A stretch of DNA of 64,000 nucleotides from Dulcicalothrix desertica PCC 7102 (lineage in GTDB: Bacteria; Cyanobacteriota; Cyanobacteriia; Cyanobacteriales; Nostocaceae), in the NCBI RefSeq assembly GCF_003991905.1, contig NZ_RSCL01000011.1:254984-318983 (forward strand), written 5' to 3'. Shown one piece after another: positions 33,618-41,821 of this stretch. The position numbers and the translations under genes were made by a program. The notes below the pieces were generated by a model that did not search any database, was not told where the DNA came from, and saw only the letters and a list, made by a program, of their open reading frames with translations. Position 1 is the first letter of the stretch. The number at the start of each line of letters is the position of its first letter.

Positions 33618-35546
33618 TTAGCTAATCACACTCACGTTTGAATCAAGGTCGCCACCTGTCTTATAGACATAATTAAAAGCATCTTGATCATTAAGCAGAT
33701 TTGCTCGCAAAAATAGCCCGCTCCAGCGTCCAATGGCGCCTGTTGCCGTTTCTTGATCGAGTGTTGGTCGATTTGGCTCACGGGTCAAATTATCTGTATT
33801 AGTAATACCATAATGATTAGCGCCTTCAATTGCAATCAGCGCTTTTGGTGTATCTTGAATTTTCACATAGGTTGATGCCACTTCACCAAAATCAGCAATA
33901 CTATCGAGTGTTCCTGCAATTAAGCCAACAGGAATATTTTGATTGTCAATTGTGGGAAATGTGCCACTATCAGGTGGTGTCTGGAAACTGGTGCCGAAGA
34001 AGATGCCTGCTTTTAGTTCAGGTGGTCGAGTATAATCACCTTTAGAAACACCCGGGTCGTTGATATTTTGAATAGCAGCTAATCCAGCATACCCACCAAA
34101 CGAGTGCCCCAAAAGTCCTAACTTGTCGGTATCTATAATTTCAAAGATGGGTGAGGTAGCATTAGCATCTTCTAATTTCATTTGAGCCAGCACGTCCGAA
34201 ACTTGCTGTTGATCTGCCAAAAATCCTGTAATACTTTGTCCATTTATGGTTAGGGTTCGTTCATTATTCGGAACAACCACAACAAATCCATAGCTCGCAA
34301 CTTTTTCTGCATAGTTAGAATACTCTGCTTTATCAACCAAAGCACCTTGCAGCATCAGCGCAATTGGTAATTGGTCGGGAGTTGCGTTTGGCAAAACTGG
34401 ATAGTAAACATCTGCCAAATCACCATCAGCAGCAATTGTAGTTGTGTACCGTTTCACTTGGTTATAAATCGAATCGGGGTTAAAGGGGTTATCTTTTTTC
34501 AACCGTAATACCTCTCCTTGTCCAGCGGTAAAGCCTTTGTTAGAAATATAAATATCACCATCAGTACCAATTTCTATACCTGTGGGATTAATTAGCTCAT
34601 CCGAAGCAAGTGTCCTGCGAGTTTTACCATCTGGAGATACATATATCAAGGCGCCTGCATCACTGCCATTTAAGATACCATCCGCATCGTATTCTAGAAC
34701 ATATAAACCACCAGACTTATCAAAGGCAATATCAGAAATATTCGTAAAACCGCCTGCATAAACTTCGGGTTTACCATCAGCATTGATGCGGTAAACTTGT
34801 GCTGTGCCTGTTTGAAAAGGAAAACCAGTCAATTCGCCAACATAAAGGGCGCCATCAAGACCAACGGTAACTGAGGTGGGGACAGATTGCCGCACCACTT
34901 CGGAACCCGTGAGCGGATCAGTTGTGGTACGAGCCGGAAAAACAGTTTCTAAATTTATTTCGCTGCCAAACGCGCTGACTCGTAGCAAATCATTGGCGCC
35001 TGCATCTAGAACATAGGCGTTATTGTCCTTGATAAGCAAATCGTAGAGGTTAGTATTTACGCCTTGTTTATCAGGGTTATTGTTTTGTTCATAGGCGCCA
35101 AAATCTCTTAATCTCGTCCATGAACCACCATTATCAAAACTATCAATCCCGATTAACTGACTAAAATCAGGTATTTCTAACAAAGCATCTCGATTAGCTG
35201 GATTACTAGCAAGGCCTACAATTGCATAAGCGTTTCCATAAGCATCAAACTCAATGTCATTGATGCCTGCTGCATCTGACCCATCGGGAAATGCCAGCGA
35301 TGGTAGCCCAGTGACAACTCGTTCTGCAACAGAGTTTTGAATTCGGGTAATTGCACCTGTGGCACCATAAAACAAAGAGGCGCCTGGTAGACTTGGAGAT
35401 GGAATACTGGCACCTGTTCCCCCTCGTCCAGCTTCCGCAACATAAAGGGCGCCATCAGGACCAAAGTTCAGTTTACGTGGACCGTCCAGGCCAGACGCTA
35501 GCACCTCAATTCGCGATATTTGCAGCGTTTCTACCGTTTTAGACAT
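33618..35546 (-). CDS. ScyD/ScyE-like beta-propeller fused to an alpha/beta hydrolase
   Basis: 642 residues. Residues about 1-375 are an NHL/SMP-30-like propeller of the ScyD/ScyE family (GPRKLNFGPDGALYVAEAGR, GINDIEFDAYGNAYAIVGL, PTSVTVGLDGALYVGELTG, GLYVLEYDADG, GDIYISNKGF). Residues about 385-642 are a chlorophyllase/PAF-acetylhydrolase-like hydrolase: oxyanion region LMLQG, nucleophile elbow GHSFGG, an Asp in GTLDSIADFG and a His in EGANHYG. ScyD/ScyE occur in scytonemin sunscreen loci of cyanobacteria. No signal peptide is visible, unlike ScyD/ScyE. The fusion suggests a hydrolase guided by a propeller, possibly acting on a lipid or pigment ester; that is inference. The GMC oxidoreductase is divergent from it. 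Confidence 0.8.
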   Translation of the reverse strand: MSKTVETLQISRIEVLASGLDGPRKLNFGPDGALYVAEAGRGGTGASIPSPSLPGASLFYGATGAITRIQNSVAERVVTGLPSLAFPDGSDAAGINDIEFDAYGNAYAIVGLASNPANRDALLEIPDFSQLIGIDSFDNGGSWTRLRDFGAYEQNNNPDKQGVNTNLYDLLIKDNNAYVLDAGANDLLRVSAFGSEINLETVFPARTTTDPLTGSEVVRQSVPTSVTVGLDGALYVGELTGFPFQTGTAQVYRINADGKPEVYAGGFTNISDIAFDKSGGLYVLEYDADGILNGSDAGALIYVSPDGKTRRTLASDELINPTGIEIGTDGDIYISNKGFTAGQGEVLRLKKDNPFNPDSIYNQVKRYTTTIAADGDLADVYYPVLPNATPDQLPIALMLQGALVDKAEYSNYAEKVASYGFVVVVPNNERTLTINGQSITGFLADQQQVSDVLAQMKLEDANATSPIFEIIDTDKLGLLGHSFGGYAGLAAIQNINDPGVSKGDYTRPPELKAGIFFGTSFQTPPDSGTFPTIDNQNIPVGLIAGTLDSIADFGEVASTYVKIQDTPKALIAIEGANHYGITNTDNLTREPNRPTLDQETATGAIGRWSGLFLRANLLNDQDAFNYVYKTGGDLDSNVSVIS

Positions 35547-35763
35547 GATTTTTTTTACTCAACCTCTTAAAACGTTAGGTCTGCTTATTTAATAGGTGGA
35601 GGTTTGATTAAATTATGCATCTGTAAAATTGTTGCTATTTTAAGAATGATAATACATCTCAATATGAATAGTTGTTCGCTTGCAGTACCTATAAATAAAT
35701 AGCAGAGTTTACTCGTCATTAGCAGAACTAATGTATCGCTAAAGGTTAACGTGGATTGTGAGT

Positions 35764-37407
35764 ATGTTTCAACTGTCGAATCGTCGTCGATTTATTCAGG
35801 GTTCCGCTGCAATGGCGGCAAGTATTGGAGTCTCTGCCCTTCATGCTTCTGCTACAGGTCAAGCGCGTAAAGTTCGTTCTAAGTATGACTACATTGTGAT
35901 TGGTGCGGGTTCAGCAGGCTGCGTTATCGCCAACCGAATGTCACAAAACAGTGGCACAACTGTGTTACTCCTTGAAGCAGGCAACCCGGATACAAAACCG
36001 GAGATTTTTATTCCGTCAAAAGCCAGCAGTCTACAAGGCTCCGAGGTGGACTGGGGCTATATGTCTGAACCAGAGCCATACTTGAATGGTCGCAAAATGT
36101 TTCTTCCCCGTGGCAAAGTTCTGGGCGGCAGCAGTTCAACTAATCTCATGATTTATATCCGAGGCAATTCTCTGGATTATGACCACTGGCAGTCACTAGG
36201 AAATCCCGGTTGGTCGTACCAGCACGTTTTACCCTATTTTAAGAAATCTGAGAACCAGCAACGCGGCGCCAATGCTTACCACGGGGTTGATGGTGAGTTG
36301 AGTGTCACCGATTTGATTTCCCCTGCTATTGTATCTCAACGCTTTGTCAATGCCTGTGTGGAGCTGGGATATAATCGCAATCCTGATTTCAACGGGGTGC
36401 AGCAATTAGGCGCCGGACTCTATCAGTCCACAATCAAAGATGGTAAACGGCACAGTACCGCCGCTGCCTTCCTGTTGCCGATTCAAAAGCGTCCTAATTT
36501 GACCATAACGACAGGCGCGTTGGTGACTCGCTTGTTGTTTAAGAAAACTCGCGTTGTTGGAGTGGAATATCTGCACGAGGGGAAGCTGCATCAAGTTAGG
36601 GTCAATCAGGAAATAATTTTAAGTGCCGGCGCTTACGATTCACCCCAACTGCTGATGCTTTCCGGCATTGGAGATGCAAAACACCTGCAAGAGATGGGAA
36701 TTCCTGTCGTGGCTGATTTGCCAGGAGTCGGGCAAAACTTGCAAGATCACCTCAACGTTTCGGTAGTTCGACAGACGGCTCAAGAAATAAACCCTGCCAT
36801 CACCAGCAATGGGTCTGAAGCCGGACTGTTCTTCAATAGCGAAGGCAACCGGAAGGCTCCACCGGATAGCCAGTTCTTCTTCGGACCCGGTATATATGTA
36901 CCGTCAGGCTATGACGGTCCTAATCAGGGCTTTACGGGTGTAGCCTCTTTGACTCGTTTCCACAACATTGGCAGTGTCAGTTTGCGCTCATCTGACCCCA
37001 AAGACGCTCCAATCATACGGATGAATTATCTGCAAAGTCAAGCTGATGTGCGTCTTCTTGTTGCTGGGATTCGATTGATACGGAAATTGTTTCAGTCAGA
37101 AGCTCTTAATGAGTTTGCTAGTAAGGAAATTGCTCCGGGTGCTGGCGTTGAAACCGATGTAGCACTGGAAGCCTACATCCGAGAAACTTGCGGTACGGGA
37201 AATCATCCGGCTGGCACTTGTAAAATGGGCACTGACCCAATGGCAGTGGTAGACCCCAAACTGCGAGTACATGGAATTAAGGGATTGCGCGTTGCGGATG
37301 CATCGATCATGCCAACTCTAATCAGGGGCAACACAAACGCGCCCACCATAATGATTGGCGAAAAAGCAGCCGATTTAATTAAAGCGGCAGGTGGAATTTC
37401 ATCATAG
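35764..37407 (+). CDS. GMC family FAD oxidoreductase with Tat signal
   Basis: About 547 residues from ATG 35764 (a GTG at 35758 is an alternative). The N-terminus NRRRFIQGSAAMAASIGVSA is a twin-arginine signal, so the folded flavoprotein is exported. The FAD fold is DYIVIGAGSAGCVIANRM, GMC signature GKVLGGSSSTNLMIYIRG, second signature GAYDSPQLLMLSGIG, and the catalytic His is in GTGNHPAGTCKMG with an Asn in RGNTNAPTIMIGEKAAD. The family oxidises alcohols (choline, glucose, aryl alcohols). GC content and codon use look somewhat higher than neighbours, hinting at transfer. Divergent from the ScyD-hydrolase fusion. Confidence 0.9.
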   Translation: MFQLSNRRRFIQGSAAMAASIGVSALHASATGQARKVRSKYDYIVIGAGSAGCVIANRMSQNSGTTVLLLEAGNPDTKPEIFIPSKASSLQGSEVDWGYMSEPEPYLNGRKMFLPRGKVLGGSSSTNLMIYIRGNSLDYDHWQSLGNPGWSYQHVLPYFKKSENQQRGANAYHGVDGELSVTDLISPAIVSQRFVNACVELGYNRNPDFNGVQQLGAGLYQSTIKDGKRHSTAAAFLLPIQKRPNLTITTGALVTRLLFKKTRVVGVEYLHEGKLHQVRVNQEIILSAGAYDSPQLLMLSGIGDAKHLQEMGIPVVADLPGVGQNLQDHLNVSVVRQTAQEINPAITSNGSEAGLFFNSEGNRKAPPDSQFFFGPGIYVPSGYDGPNQGFTGVASLTRFHNIGSVSLRSSDPKDAPIIRMNYLQSQADVRLLVAGIRLIRKLFQSEALNEFASKEIAPGAGVETDVALEAYIRETCGTGNHPAGTCKMGTDPMAVVDPKLRVHGIKGLRVADASIMPTLIRGNTNAPTIMIGEKAADLIKAAGGISS

Positions 37408-37830
37408 CAAGCACTGCATAAACTTAGGGAGCATCCAATGAATGGAAGAAACATAATTATTTGGCGCCACATATATGGTTAGTCTAAAAAAGTCGATCTG
37501 CCAAAACTGGATGCTCACTAAAATGACACGAACCACTAGCGGATAAAGCTAACGTCCCTGCCAAACAAAAATCGCTCTTGCTATTACTTTTCTGCCGATC
37601 AACTTTGATTCGGACAGTTGTCAACCCCATCCAACGATACAAAAGTTAGACGCGAAGTTCGTCCTGACCTTAAAATCGTCCTTAAAATCCTACCTAAAAC
37701 TGTGACTAAATTTGTGACTAAATTTCTGAGTTGGTTCGACCTGTTTTGAGGTATTTTGACACAAACTCAAATACCCGCTCTTAAGGCTGGAAGTCCCTTG
37801 CGGAGCGGGAAACGTTGATATATTAGAAGA
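37408..37830. other. intergenic region before tRNA-Cys
   Basis: 423 bases without a believable gene. It contains short direct repeats (TGTGACTAAATT twice near 37700; CTTAAAATC-type units near 37670). This is the 3' flank of tRNA-Cys, a common integration site, but I see no integrase gene or duplicated tRNA end. A minus ORF here overlaps the tRNA and was rejected. Confidence 0.3.
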
Positions 37831-37901
<71 letters not shown>

Positions 37902-38365
37902 GAAAATAGAAAACTTCTACCGACTTGCTTGGGTTATAGGTTTTCTAGTCATTAGCTACAAATTAGCTAAAATTTGTAACTCAAAATAGCCTAGCTTTTT
38001 TTTTACTAAATTTCAATAGCGTATTAAATATCTTACGTCTTGTGTAATTTATTGCATAGATAAACGTCGATAAATTTTAGTGCTTTTTTAGACATTTATC
38101 TATATATAAAACTAAGAAAGCTAGACCGGGCAGAAACCTTGCGCGGCATTAGCTACCTTAAACTCTTACTGTGCCTAAACTTATTCAAAGTAAGTAGTAG
38201 CTGTTTCTTACTTTTTTAATTTACATCGCTGTTTAGTTATGTAAAGATACCTATTTGCCGTCAAACTAGTACAAAATATCTGAAGTTGTTTGCATACATT
38301 AAACTTATATTTACTTGTTTTGAATATAAGTTTTACTAATTTAAGCTGTTAAAAACCTGTAATAT
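37902..38365. other. intergenic region between a small gene and tRNA-Cys
   Basis: AT-rich 464 bases. It must contain the tRNA-Cys promoter (minus strand). I see no ORF with coding character. A short repeat CATCGCTGTTTAGT(T/A)ATG occurs at about 38226 and again within the terminator loop at about 38383. Confidence 0.3.
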
Positions 38366-38415
38366 AAAAAAACTACCTCATTCATCGCTGTTTAGTAATG
38401 AATGAGGTAGTTTTT
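38366..38415 (-). terminator. rho-independent terminator of the small gene at 38460
   Basis: Eighteen-base arms (AAAAACTACCTCATTCAT, and ATGAATGAGGTAGTTTTT) with a 12-base loop. On the minus strand the hairpin ends in a T-run and lies 45 bases after the stop codon at 38460. Symmetric A/T ends would also let it work in the other direction. Confidence 0.8.
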
Positions 38416-38459
38416 AATATGGAAAGTGACTTTCCATTATGCTTAGGTCTTAAACTTTT

Positions 38460-38660
38460 TTAAGCGTCAAAGTTTATAGGTTGACCATTGAAGTGGATGT
38501 AAAGAGTTTCAGCCATAAACCAACTAGGTAACGTATGTTCTACATCTTCTAGTTTGTTGCCTTGTGCATCCACAAGTCCTTGTTTTACAACTATTCTAGG
38601 TAATGGTTTCTCACCATCTGCTGTAAACTTCTCGATTAATATACTTCCGGCTTTCCTCAT
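38460..38660 (-). CDS. small conserved-type protein, 66 aa, unknown function
   Basis: Starts at ATG 38660 (MRKAGSILIEKFTADGEKPL) and ends QPINFDA. Compact, soluble, no cysteine and no membrane segment. The order of a beta-rich first half (RIVVKQGLV) and a short hydrophobic C-terminal segment (SWFMAETLYIHF) looks like a folded domain. It is followed by a strong terminator and preceded by a 320-base regulatory region, so it is probably a real, independently transcribed gene. Family not recognised. Confidence 0.65.
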   Translation of the reverse strand: MRKAGSILIEKFTADGEKPLPRIVVKQGLVDAQGNKLEDVEHTLPSWFMAETLYIHFNGQPINFDA

Positions 38661-38983
38661 AGCCGCTGTACCGCTCCCGTTGTTATTGGTGTCAATATAT
38701 ATTTAATACTAATTAGATATTTCAGTAAATAACTAAACTAAAGTTCAGTTGTTTTCAATAAATATTTACAATTTTAATAGCAATCTGTCTAAAAATAATT
38801 TGCGTGGAGGTGCTAAATAAAATAATGTCATCGCTCATCTATTTATTTACATTTCTTCATTGTCAAAAGTCAAAAACTTAACTTTAGTATAGTTTTTTGT
38901 GAGATTGTTCAATAGATAATGTTAAATATTACCTATTGAAATTTCAATTTAAAAGTAGTTTAGTTTTGTAGCCTAAAACGCTT
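38661..38983. other. divergent promoter region
   Basis: 323 AT-rich bases between the small gene (minus) and the glycosyltransferase (plus). It should hold both promoters. No ORF, hairpin or recognised operator stands out. Confidence 0.3.
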
Positions 38984-40252
38984 ATGACTCATTTTGGTCT
39001 CATCTGTCCCACATCAACAGGTCATCTTAACACAATGCTTCCGTTGGGGAAAGAACTTCAACAGCGCGGTCATCGAGTTACTTTAATAGGAAGGCTGGAT
39101 GTAGAATCTAAAACACTAGCGACTGGATTAGAATTTAAAGCAATTGGAGAATCTGAGTCTCCTTTGGGATCAGCTGCGGAAGCATTAGCTCAATTAGGTA
39201 AACTCACTGGTCGCGAGGCATTGCAATATACTATTCATCTTCTTGCAAATAATGCGGCTGGTTTATTACGAGATGCCCCAAAGGTCATAAAAGCAGCAGG
39301 TGTGGAAGCATTATTGGTGGATCAGGTTTCACGAGAGGGAGGAACTGTTGCAGATTATCTGGGCATTCCCTTCATTACCATTTGTAGTGCCGTGGTACTA
39401 AATCGTGATGAGAGTGTCCCACCTCATTTTACAAACTGGAACTATAATCCAACTTGGTGGGGGCGCCTGCGTAATCGAGTTGGTTATCAGGCATTAGAGC
39501 GCATCGGCAAACCAATTAAACAAGTAATTGACGAGTATCGTCAAGAATGGAAGTTGCCTAGGCACTCTAACCGGAATGAATCTTATTCCCAATTAGCTCA
39601 AATCAGTCAACAGCCTGCTTTGTTAGAATTTCCCAGAGAACAATTGCCTCAGTGGTTCCATTTTACAGGACCTTATCATAGTACAGTTGGTCGAGAAGTT
39701 CCTGGTTTTCCTTATGAAAAGTTAACTGGACAACCGTTAATTTACGCTTCGATGGGAACTATCCTTAATCGCCTTACTATTTTTAAAAAGATTGCTGAAG
39801 CAAGTGTTGAATTGGATGCTCAGTTGGTAATCTCTTTGGGTGGTTCTGCAAAACCCGAATCTCTTCCAAAACTTGCTGGCTCACCTTTAGTTGTAGAATA
39901 TGCTCCTCAGTTGGAATTACTGCAAAAATCTGCTATAAGCATAACCCACGGGGGGTTGAATAGTACTTTAGAATGCCTGAACAATGGAGTGCCAATGGTG
40001 GTAATTCCTAGTGTTAATGACCAGCCAGGGGTAGCAGCGCGCGTGGTTTGGGCTGGATGCGGGGAAGCCTTACCCATAAAAAATGTTACAGTATCCAAAT
40101 TGCGAACTGCACTCCTTCATGTGTTGATGGAAAATTCTTATAAACAGAATGCGCTTAAGTTACAATCTTGCATTCGCCATGCTGGGGGAGTTAATCGAGC
40201 CGTTGATATCATTGAAAAGGCAGTAGTTACAGGCAAACCTGTAATTTCTTAA
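38984..40252 (+). CDS. GT1/MGT family glycosyltransferase
   Basis: 422 residues. GT-B fold: N-terminal donor-independent half begins FGLICPTSTGHLNTMLPLGK with the typical GH near residue 14; the C-terminal nucleotide-sugar site reads THGGLNSTLECLNNGVPMVV followed by DQPGVAARV, the UGT signature with its His and the closing DQ. This is the family of CrtX-type zeaxanthin glucosyltransferases and macrolide glycosyltransferases. It transfers a sugar from a UDP donor to a lipophilic acceptor, perhaps a carotenoid or secondary metabolite; the acceptor is not known. The FkbM methyltransferase relic follows 26 bases later on the same strand and may have modified the same product. Confidence 0.88.
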   Translation: MTHFGLICPTSTGHLNTMLPLGKELQQRGHRVTLIGRLDVESKTLATGLEFKAIGESESPLGSAAEALAQLGKLTGREALQYTIHLLANNAAGLLRDAPKVIKAAGVEALLVDQVSREGGTVADYLGIPFITICSAVVLNRDESVPPHFTNWNYNPTWWGRLRNRVGYQALERIGKPIKQVIDEYRQEWKLPRHSNRNESYSQLAQISQQPALLEFPREQLPQWFHFTGPYHSTVGREVPGFPYEKLTGQPLIYASMGTILNRLTIFKKIAEASVELDAQLVISLGGSAKPESLPKLAGSPLVVEYAPQLELLQKSAISITHGGLNSTLECLNNGVPMVVIPSVNDQPGVAARVVWAGCGEALPIKNVTVSKLRTALLHVLMENSYKQNALKLQSCIRHAGGVNRAVDIIEKAVVTGKPVIS

Positions 40253-40277
40253 GTATATTGGAGATTATAAAATAAAC

Positions 40278-41024
40278 ATGAATAAAATGACTTTGCCAAA
40301 TAACTTGGAATGCTACTATCTTGGAAAAGAGGAAACAGAATATATATTTTCAGAAATATTTACAGAGCAACAATATCTTAGGCATGGTATTTGCATCAAT
40401 GAAGGAGACTGTATTTTTGATGTTGGAGCAAATATTGGATTATTTACCTTATTTTTGAAAAACTTACAAAAATAAGTTAAAATATTTGCTTTTGAACCTA
40501 TTAATCTAATATTTAAAGTATTAAAAGCAAATGTTGACTTGCATTTGATTCCTAACACATATTTATTTAATTATGGTTTAAGTTCATCAAATATTTCTGC
40601 ACAATCTTTTACATTTTATCCCAATATGGCTGGAAACTCAACAACAAAGCCTTCAGAAAAATTAGAACAACGGGAGATAATGAATCAGACTCTAAGCAAT
40701 GACATGGTGGAGTACCTTTTTCAAAACCAGGAAGTTACTGGTACACTTCGAACCTTATCTTCTGTAATTAATGAATTAGAAATTAATACTATAGATTTGT
40801 TAAAAATAGATGTTGAAGGTGAAGAATATAAAGTTTTGCAAGGCATTATTCCACATGATTGGAATAAAATTAAACAAATAGTTGCTGAAGTGCATGACAT
40901 TGATGGTAGAATAGATAAAATAGAATCACTTCTTAAAAATCAAGACTTTAATATTACAATTGAAAAGAATAGTTTAATGCCTGATACTCTTAAAACTTTC
41001 AACTTATATGCTGTACGCACTTAA
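40278..41024 (+). pseudogene. FkbM family methyltransferase with one in-frame TAA
   Basis: A single frame from ATG 40278 to the stop at 41022-41024, interrupted only by TAA at codon 66 (40473-40475). Before it lies the SAM site CIFDVGANIGLFTLF; after it IFAFEPINLIFKVLKANV, then IDLLKIDVEGEEYKVLQGI and VAEVHDIDGRIDKI, the ordered motifs of FkbM methyltransferases. All core motifs are present, so one base change (for example CAA to TAA) explains the break. FkbM enzymes O-methylate sugars or hydroxyls. Either a recent pseudogene, a readthrough gene or an assembly error. Confidence 0.8.
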
Positions 41025-41084
41025 ATGCTATCGCTATAACTATACTTTTATTTAAATGAGCGTTTAATGAGATTACCCATAATG

Positions 41085-41110
41085 TAGAGACGTTACATGT
41101 AACGTCTCTA
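41085..41110. repeat. 26-base perfect palindrome
   Basis: TAGAGACGTTACATGTAACG plus CTCTA: the same palindrome as 7014-7043, shortened by two bases on each side. It lies 61 bases after the FkbM relic. Confidence 0.75.
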
Positions 41111-41230
41111 AAAGGTTTTTATTACGGTTATGCTACCGGGCATGATAGTAAATACTTAAATATTTAGATACCTAAACAGGCATCGTTTGATGCTAGAGAT
41201 AATTACTGGTTAGAATTTTTGAAGCGATAA
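41108..41230 (+). pseudogene. C-terminal remnant of an unknown protein with in-frame TAG
   Basis: Frame: LKGFYYGYATGHDSKYLNI, TAG at 41165-41167, then IPKQASFDARDNYWLEFLKR and a stop at 41228-41230. The second half has clear protein character. The TAG could derive from CAG. No start is present; the 5' side runs into the palindrome. Family not recognised. Confidence 0.3.
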
Positions 41231-41319
41231 GCCGCCAGCTTGCTGTAAGCACTTTGCAGCGCTCTGAATGCTCACACAGAAAATCTAGTACTTTCAATTG
41301 TAACCAATAAAAAATAAGT

Positions 41320-41511
41320 ATGGGATGTTGCTTCATCAGAATTAACGCACCTCAGTACTCATCCGCGCCTACTTTGAATGTAGAAAACCAACGGTTACAA
41401 GAACGAGTCATCGAACTAGAAAACGCTCTTGTTGGCGCCACAAAGGATAGTTGGGGTAATACTTTTGGTTCTTCCGGAATTAACGTGCTAAATTTTAATC
41501 GCAGTCGGTAA
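41320..41511 (+). CDS. short hypothetical protein, 63 aa
   Basis: ATG at 41320. It has a short helical stretch (NQRLQERVIELENALVG) resembling a small coiled coil and an Asn/Ser/Gly-rich tail. No good ribosome site, so it may be the end of a decayed gene rather than a gene. No family recognised. Confidence 0.3.
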   Translation: MGCCFIRINAPQYSSAPTLNVENQRLQERVIELENALVGATKDSWGNTFGSSGINVLNFNRSR

Positions 41512-41758
41512 CTTTCCTTTAAAATCAAGGCAAACGCGGCGCTTATAGTCGTGCATTTTAGTTAGAATACTTTCCTTGGAGTCCAAAATGGCTGCAATAA
41601 AAGCCTAGTAAGAATTTCAAGCTCCTGATTCAATAATTTAGCACGCGCTTTGTACGGAAGAGCCAATATCCAAATTTCTCTTGTGGGGTGGGCACCCTTG
41701 CCCGCTCTTTTTGTAGTACAAATAAAAGTGGCTATCCAGAATATAATTAATTTATTAT

Positions 41759-41789
41759 AAAAAAGATCTCTGATTGTGATAAGTCAGAG
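41759..41789 (-). terminator. terminator of the DUF11 surface cluster
   Basis: On the minus strand, CTCTGA...TCAGAG (arms 41684-type positions 41784-41789 and 41768-41773) with a 10-base loop is followed by ATC and six T (41759-41764). It lies 33 bases beyond the stop of the last gene of the cluster. Confidence 0.6.
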
Positions 41790-41821
41790 GTATAAGTTTG
41801 GTTTGAGATGTAGGAAAATAA

